NCBI RefSeq assembly: GCF_027922265.1
Contig: NZ_BSFI01000001.1
Location: 247,216-311,215, forward strand
Reading direction: 5' to 3'
DNA: 64,000 nt
From: Hansschlegelia plantiphila
GTDB lineage: Bacteria > Pseudomonadota > Alphaproteobacteria > Rhizobiales > Methylopilaceae
Shown: positions 16,435 through 26,434 of the stretch, piece after piece
Layout of the letters: each line of letters starts with the position of its first letter
How positions within the stretch are numbered: position 1 is the stretch's first letter
Translations under genes and position numbers: made by a program
The notes under the pieces: model-generated
What the model was told of the DNA's origin: nothing
The model's input: the letters and a program-made list of their open reading frames with translations, nothing else
Database searches by the model: none

Positions 16435-18207
16435 ATGTGCGGAATCTGCGGTGAGGTGACCTTCCTCGGCCAGCCGGCCTCGGTCGACGCCGTCATGGCC
16501 ATGAACGGCTGCATGATCAAGCGAGGCCCCGACGGCGACGGGATCGTGGCGCGCGGGCGCGTCGCGTTCGGCCACCGCCGGCTGAAGATCATCGACCTCT
16601 CAGAAAAGGCCGAGCAGCCGATGGTCGATCCCGCGCTGGGCGTCACCATCGTCTTCAACGGCTGCATCTACAATCACAAGGAGCTGCGCGCCGAGCTCGA
16701 GGCGAAGGGCTACGTGTTCTTCTCCGAGGGGGACACCGAGGTGATCTCCAAGGGCTGGCATGCCTGGGGGACCGAGCTGCCGAAGAAGCTGTTCGGCATG
16801 TTCGCGATCGCGATCCACGAACGCGATTCGGGCCGCGTGATCCTCATCCGCGACCGGCTCGGCATCAAGCCGCTCTACATCTCGGAAGGCGCCGGCCGGC
16901 TGCGGTTCTCGTCCTCGCTGCCCTCGCTGCTGAAGGCGGGAGGCGTCGACGCCTCGATCGATCCGGTCGGCCTCAACGCCTACATGACGTTCCACTCGGT
17001 CGTGCCTGCGCCGCGCACGATCCTCGCGGGCGTCCGGAAGCTTCCGCCCGCCACGCTGCGCATCTACGAGCCGGACGGCCGCACCAAGGAGGAGGTCTAT
17101 TGGACCGTCTCCTACGAACGGTCGTCGGCCGACGTCGCGCGCTCGTTCGAGGAATGGCGCGGGCAGGTGCATGACAGCCTTCGCACCGCCGTCGCCCGCC
17201 GCATGATCGCCGACGTGCCGGTCGGCGTGCTGCTGTCGGGCGGCGTCGATTCGAGCGTGGTCGTCGCGCTTCTGGCGGAGCTTGGACACAACGACATCGA
17301 GACCTTCTCCATCGGCTTCGAGGCCCGGGGCGGCGAGGAAGGCGACGAGTTCAGATATTCCGACATCATCGCCGAGCGGTTCGGGACCACGCATCACAAG
17401 ATCCGCATCGAGGAGAGCCGCATGCTCGACGCGCTTCCGGGCGCGATCGACGCGATGTCGGAGCCGATGGTGAGCCATGACTGCGTGGCGTTCTACCTGC
17501 TGTCGGAGGAGGTGCGGAAGCACGTCACCGTGGTGCAGAGCGGCCAGGGCGCCGACGAGATTTTCGCCGGCTATCACTGGTACCCGCCGGTTGCGGCCTC
17601 GAACGATCCCGCGGCTGACTACGCCAAGGCGTTCTTCGACCGCGATCACGCGCGCTACCTCGCCCATGTGACGGACGAATACGCCGGCGCCGACAACGCC
17701 CGCGCCTTCGTCGAGGAGCATTTCGCGATGGCCGGGGCCGACGACGCCGTCGACAAAGCGCTGCGCCTGGATTCGACCGTCATGCTGGTCGACGACCCTG
17801 TGAAGCGAGTCGACAACATGACGATGGCGCATTCGCTGGAGGCGCGCGTGCCGTTCCTGGACCACGAACTGGTCGAGCTCGCGGCGCGCATTCCGGGGAA
17901 GCACAAGCTCGCCGACGGCGGCAAGGGCGTTCTGAAGGATCTCGCCCGCCAGATCGTGCCGAAGGAGATCGTCGACCGGCCGAAGGGCTATTTTCCCGTG
18001 CCTGGCCTGAAATATCTCGAAGGCAAGACGCTCGAGATGGTGCGTGACGCGCTTGGCAGCCAGGCGGCGCGCGAGCGCGGCCTGTTCCGGCCGGAGTATC
18101 TGGAGACGCTGTTCGAGAACCCGCAGGCGCACATCACGCCGCTGCGAGGCTCGGAGCTCTGGCAGTGCGCCCTGCTCGAGGTGTGGCTGCAGACGCACGG
18201 GGTCTGA
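16435..18207 (+). CDS. N-acetylglutaminylglutamine amidotransferase (asparagine synthase family)
   Basis: Two-domain amidotransferase of 590 residues. The mature N-terminus MCGICGE exposes the class II glutaminase nucleophile Cys2, which fixes the ATG 16435 start; the glutaminase half includes IKRGPDGDG and FGHRRLKIIDLS. The C-terminal asparagine-synthase domain has the PP-loop ATP site LLSGGVDSSVVVALL. In the NAGGN pathway this enzyme amidates the C-terminus of N-acetylglutaminylglutamine to make the osmolyte NAGGN. The next two genes are the matching GNAT/ATP-grasp synthetase and M42 peptidase, which is the diagnostic three-gene context and argues against a plain asparagine synthetase. Confidence 0.92.
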   Translation: MCGICGEVTFLGQPASVDAVMAMNGCMIKRGPDGDGIVARGRVAFGHRRLKIIDLSEKAEQPMVDPALGVTIVFNGCIYNHKELRAELEAKGYVFFSEGDTEVISKGWHAWGTELPKKLFGMFAIAIHERDSGRVILIRDRLGIKPLYISEGAGRLRFSSSLPSLLKAGGVDASIDPVGLNAYMTFHSVVPAPRTILAGVRKLPPATLRIYEPDGRTKEEVYWTVSYERSSADVARSFEEWRGQVHDSLRTAVARRMIADVPVGVLLSGGVDSSVVVALLAELGHNDIETFSIGFEARGGEEGDEFRYSDIIAERFGTTHHKIRIEESRMLDALPGAIDAMSEPMVSHDCVAFYLLSEEVRKHVTVVQSGQGADEIFAGYHWYPPVAASNDPAADYAKAFFDRDHARYLAHVTDEYAGADNARAFVEEHFAMAGADDAVDKALRLDSTVMLVDDPVKRVDNMTMAHSLEARVPFLDHELVELAARIPGKHKLADGGKGVLKDLARQIVPKEIVDRPKGYFPVPGLKYLEGKTLEMVRDALGSQAARERGLFRPEYLETLFENPQAHITPLRGSELWQCALLEVWLQTHGV

Positions 18208-18260
18208 TCCGGCGGTCTTTCGCGGGCCGAACGAACGCTGAAACAGAAAGGCTACGGCCG

Positions 18261-19982
18261 ATGACGCTTTCCGTCGCTGACCGTGAAACTGCCGGCGCGG
18301 CCGCGCCGCCGGCGCCGAAGCCGGACGCGATCGTCGATTGCGGCTGGGGCCGGCTGCTGTTCGGGCAGACCTTCTCGGATCCCCGCGCCCTCGCCGACGC
18401 GCTGCGCGAGGAAGGGCCGGACCGGCGCGACATCGCGGTCTATGTCGACGACCCGCACGTGCTGCTGGCGCAGGCCCCGCTGGAGCTGTTCCTCGACCCG
18501 AGCCACATGTTCCGGCTCGATCTCGGCGAATATCGGCCGTCGCGCCGCGGACAAAGGGCGTTCAACGTCCGCAAGCTCGAGAGCCCGCACGAGATCGAGG
18601 CGGTCAACCGGATCTACGCCGCGCGCCACATGGTCTCGGGACCGCCGGATTTCTACGAGCGCGCGCGCGACAGCGAGACGCTCGTCCACCTCGTCGCGGT
18701 CGACGCCCGCACCGACGAGGTCATCGGCGTGGTGACCGGCGTCGACCACGTCACCGCGTTCGCCGATCCGGAGAAAGGCTCGTCGCTCTGGTGCCTCGCG
18801 GTCGACCCGCAGTCCCGCCATCCGGGCGTCGGCGAGACGCTCGTCCGCCGCCTCGCAGAGCTCTTCAAGGAGCGCGGCGCCCGGACGATGGACCTGTCGG
18901 TGATGCACGACAACGATCTCGCCATCGGGCTCTACGAGAAGCTCGGCTTCGTGCGCACGCAGACCTTCTCGATCAAGCGCCGCAACTACATCAACGAGCG
19001 CCTGTTCGTCGGCGAGCCCGGCGTCGAGGGGCTGAACCCCTACGCCAAGATTATCGTCGACGAGGCGCGCCGCCGCGGCATCGGCGTCGAGGTGACCGAC
19101 GCCGAAGGCGGCTTCTTCCGCCTGACCCATGGCGGCCGCTCGCTGGTCTGCCGCGAGTCGCTGAGCGAGCTCACCACCGGCGTCGCGATGTCGATCTGCG
19201 ACGACAAGGCGGTGACGCGCCGCGCGGTGGAGAAGGCGGGCGTCGTCGTGCCCGAGCAGATCGAGGCCGGCGACCGCGAGGGGCTGCAGGCCTTCCTCCA
19301 CAAGCACGCGGCCGTGGTGGTGAAGCCCGCCCGCGGCGAGCAGGGCCGCGGCATCTCCGTCGGCCTGGAGACGATCGAGGACGTCGAGAAGGCGATCGAG
19401 CACGCCCGCGCCTTCTGCGACCGGGTGATCGTCGAACAGATGGTCGAGGGCGACGACCTCCGGCTGATCGTGATCGACTTCAGGCTGGTCGCGGCCGCCA
19501 TGCGCCGGCCCGCCCGCGTGGTCGGGGACGGCAAGACGCCGATCCGCGGCCTTATCGAGGCGCAGAGCAAGCGCCGGTCGGCCGCGACCGGAGGGGAAAG
19601 CTCGATCCCGCTCGACGCCGAGACCGAGCGCTGCGTGAAGAAGGCGGGCTATTCGCTCGACGACGCGCTCCCGGAAAACGAGACGCTGGCGGTGCGAAAA
19701 ACCGCGAACCTTCACACCGGCGGCACGATCCACGACGTCACGGGCATGGTGCATCCACGCCTTGTCGATGCGGCGGTGAAGGTCGCCCGGGCGATCGACA
19801 TTCCAGTCGTCGGCGTCGACTTCATGATCAAGGCGCCTCATCTCGCGGACTACGCGTTCATCGAGGCCAATGAGCGCCCGGGCCTCGCGAACCATGAACC
19901 GCAGCCGACGGCCGAGCGTTTCATCGACCTGCTGTTCCCGCTGTCGATGCCGGCCTCGGTGCGCCGCGTCGGACTGAGCTGA
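18261..19982 (+). CDS. ngg: N-acetylglutaminylglutamine synthetase (GNAT + ATP-grasp fusion)
   Basis: Fusion protein of 573 residues. The N-terminal half is a GNAT acetyltransferase (WCLAVDPQSRHPGVGETLVRRL, the acetyl-CoA loop, then LYEKLGF); the C-terminal half is an ATP-grasp ligase of the cyanophycin-synthetase/glutathione-synthetase type (AAVVVKPARGEQGRGISVG, VIVEQMVEGDDLRLIVIDF, FIEANERPGL). Together they can acetylate glutamine and ligate a second glutamine to give N-acetylglutaminylglutamine. ATG 18261 is chosen as the first start after the amidotransferase stop (53 bp gap) and begins a normal N-terminus; longer frames upstream only overlap the previous gene. Expected to be induced by salt, though no promoter was identified. 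Confidence 0.9.
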   Translation: MTLSVADRETAGAAAPPAPKPDAIVDCGWGRLLFGQTFSDPRALADALREEGPDRRDIAVYVDDPHVLLAQAPLELFLDPSHMFRLDLGEYRPSRRGQRAFNVRKLESPHEIEAVNRIYAARHMVSGPPDFYERARDSETLVHLVAVDARTDEVIGVVTGVDHVTAFADPEKGSSLWCLAVDPQSRHPGVGETLVRRLAELFKERGARTMDLSVMHDNDLAIGLYEKLGFVRTQTFSIKRRNYINERLFVGEPGVEGLNPYAKIIVDEARRRGIGVEVTDAEGGFFRLTHGGRSLVCRESLSELTTGVAMSICDDKAVTRRAVEKAGVVVPEQIEAGDREGLQAFLHKHAAVVVKPARGEQGRGISVGLETIEDVEKAIEHARAFCDRVIVEQMVEGDDLRLIVIDFRLVAAAMRRPARVVGDGKTPIRGLIEAQSKRRSAATGGESSIPLDAETERCVKKAGYSLDDALPENETLAVRKTANLHTGGTIHDVTGMVHPRLVDAAVKVARAIDIPVVGVDFMIKAPHLADYAFIEANERPGLANHEPQPTAERFIDLLFPLSMPASVRRVGLS

Positions 19983-20065
19983 CGGCGGAGACTTTCCGCC
20001 GCCGCGGCGGGGCGTGATAAACAGCCCGTCGAATCGCCGCTCCAGGCCAGCTTCCCCGAGGATCC

Positions 20066-21226
20066 ATGCCGCGCCTCGAAGTCGACATCGATTATCTCTC
20101 CGACCAGCTCAAGGGACTACTCAAGATCCCGAGCCCGACGGGCTTCACCGACAGCATCACGCATGCCGTCGTCGACGAGCTCGTGCGGCTGGGCGTCGAG
20201 CCCGAGGTGACCCGGCGCGGCGCGATCCGGGCCAAGCTCAAGGGCAAGGCGAAGGACCCCTCGCGCGCCCTGATCGCGCATCTCGACACGCTCGGCGCGC
20301 AGGTGAAGCTGCTGAAGCCGAACGGCCGCCTCGAGGTCGTTCCGATCGGGAGCTGGTCGGCGCGCTTCGCGGAAGGCGCGCGCGTCACGATCTTCACCGA
20401 ACAGGGCGCCTATCGCGGCTCGATCCTGCCGCTGAAGGCGTCCGGCCACACCTACGCCGACGAAGTCGACACCCAGCCCACCGGTTGGCCCTATGTCGAA
20501 GTGCGCGTCGATGCGCTGGTGCGCGACGTCGCCGATCTCCAGCGCCTCGGCTTCCACGTCGGCGACGTGGTCGCGATCGACACCCAGGCCGAGTTCCTCG
20601 ACAACGGCTTCATCGTCTCACGCCATCTCGACGACAAGGCGGGGGTCGCCATCCTGCTGGCGACGCTGAAGGCGGTGGTGGAGTCGGGCGAACGCCTGCC
20701 GGTCGACACCTGGTTCGTCTTGTCGATCGCCGAAGAGGTCGGCGTCGGCGCGGCCGCCGTCCTGCCGCACGACGTCGCCGCCATGGTCACGATCGACAAC
20801 GGCACCACGGCGCCCGGCCAGGCGAGCGACGAATTCGGCGTGACCATCGCAATGGCCGATCAGACCGGCCCGTTCGATTACCACCTCACCCACGAGCTGA
20901 TCCGGCTGGCCCGCGACAACGACATCCGGCACCAGCGCGACGTGTTCCGCTATTACCGCTCCGACAGCGCCTCGGCGATCGAGGCGGGAGCCGACGTGCG
21001 GACCGCGCTCGCGACGTTCGGCGTCGACGCCAGCCACGGCTACGAGCGCATCCACATGCACGCGCTGCGCTCGCTCGCGGAGTTGATGACCGCCTATGTG
21101 ACGAGCCCGGTCGAGATCAAGCGCGACGCCAAGGCGCTCGGCTCGATCGAGGGCTTCCCGCACCAGCCCACGGCGCCGGCCGAACCCGACATCGAGCCCG
21201 CCGAGGAGCTGTCTCCCCGCGAGTGA
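20066..21226 (+). CDS. M42-family peptidase of the NAGGN osmolyte system
   Basis: Metallo-aminopeptidase-like protein of 386 residues. Metal-ligand and catalytic blocks include ALIAHLDTLGAQV, VSRHLDDKAGVAILLATL, VLSIAEEVGVGAA (catalytic and ligand Glu) and VTIDNGTTAPGQ. M42 relatives hydrolyse small peptides, and this subgroup is found next to NAGGN synthesis genes, where it probably turns over the dipeptide osmolyte or an intermediate. The C-terminus is rich in Pro and Glu (APAEPDIEPAEELSPRE), a tail without known function. It starts 83 bp after the synthetase in the same orientation, so the three genes likely form one operon. Confidence 0.87.
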   Translation: MPRLEVDIDYLSDQLKGLLKIPSPTGFTDSITHAVVDELVRLGVEPEVTRRGAIRAKLKGKAKDPSRALIAHLDTLGAQVKLLKPNGRLEVVPIGSWSARFAEGARVTIFTEQGAYRGSILPLKASGHTYADEVDTQPTGWPYVEVRVDALVRDVADLQRLGFHVGDVVAIDTQAEFLDNGFIVSRHLDDKAGVAILLATLKAVVESGERLPVDTWFVLSIAEEVGVGAAAVLPHDVAAMVTIDNGTTAPGQASDEFGVTIAMADQTGPFDYHLTHELIRLARDNDIRHQRDVFRYYRSDSASAIEAGADVRTALATFGVDASHGYERIHMHALRSLAELMTAYVTSPVEIKRDAKALGSIEGFPHQPTAPAEPDIEPAEELSPRE

Positions 21227-21312
21227 GACTGGCCTTGGGAACGGAACCGCTTGCGGGACCGTTGATCCGCGGTGGTATGCGAGTGGTTCGCCTCCTGCCC
21301 GGGAGACGACCG

Positions 21313-21561
21313 ATGTTCGGCACGTGGAACAAGCTTCTGATGCTCGCGGCCGAGTCGCAGCACGTCATTGACCTGCGCGTCGCGAAATGCGCGCTTGGCG
21401 GCGTCTCCGCTCTCGAGGAGATGCAACTGATGTGCGCAGAGAAGCTCGAAGCCGGGATGGTGTCGGCCAGCCGCCTGATGACCGGCTGCTCGATCGAAAG
21501 CGTCGTCGACGACTATCGCGGGATCGTTCTCGCAAACGCCACCCGGCTCGCGCGCTCTTAA
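21313..21561 (+). CDS. Small helical protein of unknown function
   Basis: Protein of 82 residues (MFGTWNKLLMLAAESQHVID...), predicted to be mostly helical. ATG 21313 is preferred over longer frames because upstream sequence in this frame is arginine-rich shadow coding. The segment CAEKLEAGMVSASRLMTG resembles VAEKMSAAFEGGAAASKVLGG in the 119-residue protein at 34804, so the two may belong to one short phasin-like family; this was judged by eye only. It lies between the NAGGN operon and the convergent tadC gene. I do not recognise a defined function. Confidence 0.6.
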   Translation: MFGTWNKLLMLAAESQHVIDLRVAKCALGGVSALEEMQLMCAEKLEAGMVSASRLMTGCSIESVVDDYRGIVLANATRLARS

Positions 21562-21600
21562 GCAGCGCGACCTACGGGAGCGCGCGTCGCGCGCGGGCGC

Positions 21601-22575
21601 TCACTTGACCGCCATCACCTGGATGTAGGCCGGCCCGAGGATCACGATGAAGATCACCGGCAGGAAGAACAGGATCATCGGAACGGTCAGCTTCGGCGGC
21701 AGCGCGGCGGCGCGTTTCTCGGCTTCCGCCATGCGGCTGTCCCGGCTGTCCTGGCCCAGCACGCGCAGCGCCTGACCGATCGCGGTGCCGTATTTGTCGG
21801 CCTGGATAAGCGCGGTCGCGACCGACTTCACGGAATCAAGCCCGGTCCGCATGCCGAGATTCTCATAGGCGAGCCTTCTGTCCTGCAGATAGGACATCTC
21901 GGCCATCGCCAGCGTCAGCTCTTCGGCGAGCGGGATGGACTGGGTTCCGATCTCGTCGGCGACCTTGCGGAAGGCGGCTTCGATCGACATGCCGGACTCC
22001 ACGCAGATCAGCATCAGGTCGAGGGCGTCCGGGAACGCGCGCTTGATCGAGAGCTGCCGCTTCTGCCGCTGGTTCTTGAGAAAGATCTCCGGCGCCTTGA
22101 ATCCGATATAGGTCGCGAACACGACGGCTCCGATCCGCATCAGCGGGTCCATGCCGAAATCGTCGACCACGAAGAAATAGAACAGCGCGACGATCAGGAA
22201 GCCGATCGGAACCACGAGGCGGAAGAACAGGAAGGCGACCATCGCGCCCTGGCCGCGATAGCCGGCGAGCTGAAGCCTCTCCTTGGCGTCCTCTGTTCCA
22301 AGGTGCTTGGCCAGATGGAGCTGGCTGACGATGCTCTGCATGTAGGCCTTCGGCTCGCGCTTCAGGCTGTTGCGCTCGCCCTTGGCCAGCCGCTCACGCT
22401 CGCGCGTCCGGATCTTGGCGCGTTCGAGCGCGACGGTCTTCATGCGCTTCTCAAGCCCGTCGCCGGCGAGCAGCGGCATCGCGAAGGTCAGCACCGTGGC
22501 GATCGCCGCGACGGCGGCGAGCATCGCGGCCATCGCATGCGGATCGTTGATGAACCGGAAGATGTGGTCGACCAC
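21601..22575 (-). CDS. tadC: Tad pilus inner-membrane platform protein TadC
   Basis: Type II secretion F (GspF)-domain membrane protein of 324 residues, one half of the inner-membrane platform on which Flp pili are built. A hydrophobic N-terminal segment (about 17-35), two central segments (about 110-155, LFFRLVVPIGFLIVALFYFFVV) and a C-terminal segment (ILFFLPVIFIVILGPAYIQVM) flank the T2SSF helical domain (LDLMLICVESGMSIEAAFRKVADEIG). It is the last gene of the minus-strand tad run; tadD and the pseudopilin genes tadE/tadF that often follow are absent here. Its stop faces the small plus-strand gene at 21313 across only 39 bp. Confidence 0.9.
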   Translation of the reverse strand: MVDHIFRFINDPHAMAAMLAAVAAIATVLTFAMPLLAGDGLEKRMKTVALERAKIRTRERERLAKGERNSLKREPKAYMQSIVSQLHLAKHLGTEDAKERLQLAGYRGQGAMVAFLFFRLVVPIGFLIVALFYFFVVDDFGMDPLMRIGAVVFATYIGFKAPEIFLKNQRQKRQLSIKRAFPDALDLMLICVESGMSIEAAFRKVADEIGTQSIPLAEELTLAMAEMSYLQDRRLAYENLGMRTGLDSVKSVATALIQADKYGTAIGQALRVLGQDSRDSRMAEAEKRAAALPPKLTVPMILFFLPVIFIVILGPAYIQVMAVK

Positions 22576-22626
22576 GCGCCGTCCCCTGATGATTTGCGCC
22601 TCGCGGCGCGACCGGCGCCGAGCCGA

Positions 22627-23610
22627 TCAGAAGTCGAAATTGATCATCTTCTTCATGACGAGGATGCCGGTCAGCATCCACGCGGCCGACAGCACGAGCA
22701 TCACGCGCCCGGTGTCGGTGGTCCACATCAGCTCCATGTAGGTCGGGCTGGTGAAGGATATGACCGCGATGGTGATGAGCGGCAGCGCGCCGATGATGGT
22801 CGCGGAGGCTTTCGCCTCCATGCTCATGGCCTGGATCTTGGCCTTCATCTTCTTGCGGTCGCGCAGCACGCGGGCGAGGTTCCCGAGCGCGTCCGACAGG
22901 CTGCCGCCGGACTTCGACTGGATCGCGATGACGATGCCGAAGAAGTTCGCCTCCGACACCGGCATGCGCTCGTAGAGCTTGCCGACGGCGTCGCCGAGCG
23001 GAATGCCGACGGCCAGCTCCTCGACGATCTTGCGGAATTCGGACTTCACCGGCTCCTGCGCCTCGTTCGCGACGATGCGGATGCAGTCGCCGAGGGGCAG
23101 GCCGGATTTCAGGCCGCGCAGGATGACTTCGACGCCGTCCGGCAGACCCGCCAGAAATTTGCTGATCCGGCGCTTCTTGAGGAACGTCAGCATCCAGCGC
23201 GGGACGCCGAAGGCGCCCACGAAGGCGAGGAAGCCTGCGATCCTGATGTCGCCCGTGCCGATCATCGCCCCGAGCGCGAGGGCGGCGGCGATGATCGCGC
23301 TGACGACGTAGAATTTCTCCTTCGACCAGAGCAGCCCGGCCTGGGCGATGCGCATCTGGAGGTTGGGCCGGTTGATGCGCTTCTGGCGATCGTCGAGCGC
23401 CTTGAGGCTGTGGGCGACCTGTCCGCGTCGCACGCTTTCCGCCGCCTGGGTCGCGGCCTGCCTGCGGTCGAGTCCGACCATCTTCTGCCGCTGCTCCACC
23501 CGGAGCGCGCCGGACAGGCGGGGGTAGATCAGGGCGTAGGCGGCGCCGCCCGCGGCGACGGTCGCAAGCAGGATCACCGGAAGATTGCCTGGCATGGCGG
23601 GGATCATCAT
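22627..23610 (-). CDS. tadB: Tad pilus inner-membrane platform protein TadB
   Basis: GspF-domain membrane protein of 327 residues, the partner of TadC. An N-terminal membrane helix (NLPVILLATVAAGGAAYALIY), two segments near residues 95-130 and a C-terminal pair (TIIGALPLITIAVISFTSPTY and TGRVMLVLSAAWMLTGILVM) surround a T2SSF domain containing DGVEVILRGLKSGLPLGDCI. It is 51 bp upstream of tadC and 23 bp downstream of cpaF in one run, so it is probably co-transcribed with both. Length and layout are normal. Confidence 0.9.
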   Translation of the reverse strand: MMIPAMPGNLPVILLATVAAGGAAYALIYPRLSGALRVEQRQKMVGLDRRQAATQAAESVRRGQVAHSLKALDDRQKRINRPNLQMRIAQAGLLWSKEKFYVVSAIIAAALALGAMIGTGDIRIAGFLAFVGAFGVPRWMLTFLKKRRISKFLAGLPDGVEVILRGLKSGLPLGDCIRIVANEAQEPVKSEFRKIVEELAVGIPLGDAVGKLYERMPVSEANFFGIVIAIQSKSGGSLSDALGNLARVLRDRKKMKAKIQAMSMEAKASATIIGALPLITIAVISFTSPTYMELMWTTDTGRVMLVLSAAWMLTGILVMKKMINFDF

Positions 23611-23633
23611 GGCGCGGCTCGCTGCTCAGCCCC

Positions 23634-25106
23634 TCAGGCGACGCGGGACGGGGCGTCGGGGTCCATCGCGTCGATCGCAGCGGCGAGCCGGTTCTCCTCG
23701 CCGAAGTAGCGGGCGCGCTCCCAGAACCGCGGACGGCCGATGCCGGTCGAGCGATGGCGGCCGAGGAGCTTCTTGTTCGCGTCCTCGCCGAGGATGTCGT
23801 AGAGCAGGATGTCCTGGGTGATGATCACGTCGCCTTCCATGCCCATCACCTCGGTGACGTGCGTGATGCGGCGCGAGCCGTCGCGCAGGCGAGAGGCCTG
23901 CACGATGACGTCGACCGAGGTGCAGATCATCTCCTTGATGGTCTTCGACGGCAGGGTGAACCCGCCCATCGTGATCATGCTCTCGAGGCGCGACAGCGCC
24001 TCGCGCGGGGAGTTCGCGTGCAGCGTGCCCATCGAGCCGTCATGGCCGGTGTTCATCGCCTGCAGCAGGTCGAACGCCTCCGGTCCGCGCACCTCGCCGA
24101 CGATGATCCGTTCGGGGCGCATGCGCAGGCAGTTCTTGACGAGATCGCGCATGCTCACCATGCCCTCGCCCTCGAGGTTCGGCGGACGCGTCTCGAGCCG
24201 CACCACGTGCGGCTGCTGGAGCTGCAGCTCGGCGGCGTCCTCGCAGGTGATGATGCGCTCGTCCTCGTCGATGTAGCGCGTCAGGCAGTTCAGCAGCGTC
24301 GTCTTGCCCGAGCCCGTGCCGCCCGAGATCAGCACGTTGCACCGGACGCGCCCGATGATCTTGAGGATCTCGGCGCCTTCGGGACTGATCGAGCCGAAGC
24401 GCACCAGCTGGTCGAGCGTCAGCTTGTCCTTCTTGAACTTGCGGATGGTGAGCGTCGGGCCGTCCAGCGCGAGCGGCCCGACGATGACGTTGACGCGAGA
24501 GCCGTCGGGGAGGCGCGCGTCGCAGATCGGCGAGCTTTCGTCGACGCGACGGCCGACCTGGCTGACGATGCGCTGGCAGATGTTCAGCAGCTGGGCGTTG
24601 TCGCGGAACCGGACATGGGTGTTCTGCACCTTGCCGGCGACTTCGATGTAGGTCTTCTCGGCGCCGTTCACCATCACGTCGGAGATGTCGTCGCGGGCGA
24701 GCAAGGGTTCGAGCGGGCCATAGCCGAGCACGTCGTTGCAGATGTCCTCGAGCAGCTCCTCCTGCTCGGCGATCGACATCACGACGTTTCGGATCGCGAT
24801 GATCTCGTTGACGATGTCTCGGATTTCCTCGCGCGCGCTCTCGGCGTCCAGGCGGGCGAGCTGGGCGAGGTCGATGGCCTCGATCAGCGCGCCGAAGATC
24901 CGGCTCTTGGTCTGGAAATAGTCTTCGCTGCGCTTGGCGTCTGCCGTGGGCGCAGGCGCGCTCGGACGCGGCTCGATCTGCTGCCCGGCCGTCGCGCCCA
25001 CCAGCGGAGCGACCGGGATCAGCGGCGCTCCGAAGTCGCCGTTCGCCGTGGTCCGGCCGAAGCCGCCCGTGGCTGGCGCGACCGTCGATCCGCGTTTTCC
25101 GAACAT
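23634..25106 (-). CDS. cpaF: Tad pilus assembly/secretion ATPase CpaF (TadA)
   Basis: Hexameric traffic ATPase of 490 residues that powers Flp pilus assembly at the cytoplasmic face of TadB/TadC. The Walker A motif is [16 protein letters not shown], the Asp box and Walker B region lie in [22 protein letters not shown], and the His box is [13 protein letters not shown]. The first 60 residues are a low-complexity linker rich in Ala and Pro. Start ATG 25106 sits 25 bp after the cpaE stop. No missing motif; family length. Confidence 0.95.
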   Translation of the reverse strand: MFGKRGSTVAPATGGFGRTTANGDFGAPLIPVAPLVGATAGQQIEPRPSAPAPTADAKRSEDYFQTKSRIFGALIEAIDLAQLARLDAESAREEIRDIVNEIIAIRNVVMSIAEQEELLEDICNDVLGYGPLEPLLARDDISDVMVNGAEKTYIEVAGKVQNTHVRFRDNAQLLNICQRIVSQVGRRVDESSPICDARLPDGSRVNVIVGPLALDGPTLTIRKFKKDKLTLDQLVRFGSISPEGAEILKIIGRVRCNVLISGGTGSGKTTLLNCLTRYIDEDERIITCEDAAELQLQQPHVVRLETRPPNLEGEGMVSMRDLVKNCLRMRPERIIVGEVRGPEAFDLLQAMNTGHDGSMGTLHANSPREALSRLESMITMGGFTLPSKTIKEMICTSVDVIVQASRLRDGSRRITHVTEVMGMEGDVIITQDILLYDILGEDANKKLLGRHRSTGIGRPRFWERARYFGEENRLAAAIDAMDPDAPSRVA

Positions 25107-25131
25107 GTATGCGCTCCGATAGGGACCGGCC

Positions 25132-26421
25132 TCAGCCGGCCTTCTTCCTGTTGAGCCGGGCCATCAGCGGCTCCAGCAGCGTCCGCTTCGCCCGTTTCGT
25201 CTCGTTCTTGCCAGTGAGCTTCTTGGCGAGGTCGACGAAGATCTCGTTGATCTTGTTGGACGGCGCGGTCTCCGCGATCATCTGCCCGTTGTTCGCCGCC
25301 GTGCCGAACACGCCCGGCTCGAACGGAATGATCGCCGCCGCCTCGAGGTCGAGCGCCTGGGCGAAGTCGCCCGGCTTGATCTCCGAACGCTTCGGCACGC
25401 CGACCTGATTGAGGATCAGCCTGGGCTCGGAGTCGTTCGGCCGCGCGGCCTTGAGCAGGTCGATCAGGTTCTTGGCGTTGCGCAGGTTGGCGAGGTCCGG
25501 GCTCGCCACCACCACCACCTCATCGGCGGCGATCAGCGCGCGTTTCGACCACGCCGTCCAGACATGGGGCACGTCGAGGACCGAACATGGCACATTCGAG
25601 CGCAGGATCTCGAGGAGCGGATCGAACACGTCCTCGTGGAAGTCGTAGACCCGGTCGAGCGTCGCAGGCGCGGCGAGCAGGCTGAGCTGCTCGGTGCACT
25701 TCGACAGCATGCGGTCGACCAGGGCCGCGTCGAGCCGCTCGGGCGCGAACACCACTTCGGCGATGCCCTGCGGCGGGTCCTGGTTGAAGTTGAGGCCGGC
25801 GGTGCCGTAGGCGAGGTCGAGGTCGACGACCACGCTGTCGAGCTTCAGTTGCCGGGCCATCGCCCAGGATGCGTTGTGCGCGATGGTCGAGGACCCGACG
25901 CCGCCCTTTGCGCCGACGAAGGCGATCGTGCGGCCGACCGGATCCGCGCCCGGCGCGCGGAAGATTTCCGACAGCGAACGGACGAGGTCCACGACGCCGA
26001 ACGGCGGCACGAGATAGTCGCTGACGCCAAGCCGCATCAGCTCGCGGTACAGCAGCACGTCGTTGACCTGGCCGATCACCACGACCTTGGTGTCGTTGTC
26101 GCAGACGTCCGACAGCTTCTGCAGCGTCTCGAGCAACCGCTCGCGGTGAGCGTCGCCCTCGATGACGATCACGTTCGGCGTGGGCGCGTTCTTGTAGGCT
26201 TCCGTGGCCGCCGGGCCGCCGCCCATCTGAACCTTGACGTGGGCCTTCTCCATGCGCCGGTCGACGGTCGACTGCTCGACGAGGCGCGCGATCTCCGGCG
26301 TCTCGCAGAAGGCCTGGATCGAGACGCGCGGCAGGGACGCGATGACGACGGCGGTCTGGGACGCCGCCGTCTCCGCGCGGCCCGCGAAGCCGGACTGCTG
26401 ATCGTCGATGTTCCTGATCAT
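25132..26421 (-). CDS. cpaE: Tad pilus localisation ATPase CpaE (TadZ)
   Basis: ParA/MinD-family protein of 429 residues that places the pilus machine at a pole or at assembly sites. The N-terminal third is a receiver-like atypical domain (NVIVIEGDAHRERLLETL, ending LGVSDYLVPPFG). The ATPase domain follows with the deviant Walker A AKGGVGSSTIAHNASW, a switch segment VVVDLDLAYGTAGLNF and a MinD-like helix. The C-terminus is basic (KNETKRAKRTLLEPLMARLNRKK). It lies in the middle of the tad run, 13 bp from cpaD. Confidence 0.92.
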   Translation of the reverse strand: MIRNIDDQQSGFAGRAETAASQTAVVIASLPRVSIQAFCETPEIARLVEQSTVDRRMEKAHVKVQMGGGPAATEAYKNAPTPNVIVIEGDAHRERLLETLQKLSDVCDNDTKVVVIGQVNDVLLYRELMRLGVSDYLVPPFGVVDLVRSLSEIFRAPGADPVGRTIAFVGAKGGVGSSTIAHNASWAMARQLKLDSVVVDLDLAYGTAGLNFNQDPPQGIAEVVFAPERLDAALVDRMLSKCTEQLSLLAAPATLDRVYDFHEDVFDPLLEILRSNVPCSVLDVPHVWTAWSKRALIAADEVVVVASPDLANLRNAKNLIDLLKAARPNDSEPRLILNQVGVPKRSEIKPGDFAQALDLEAAAIIPFEPGVFGTAANNGQMIAETAPSNKINEIFVDLAKKLTGKNETKRAKRTLLEPLMARLNRKKAG

Positions 26422-26434
26422 CGTCCCGCCCCGT

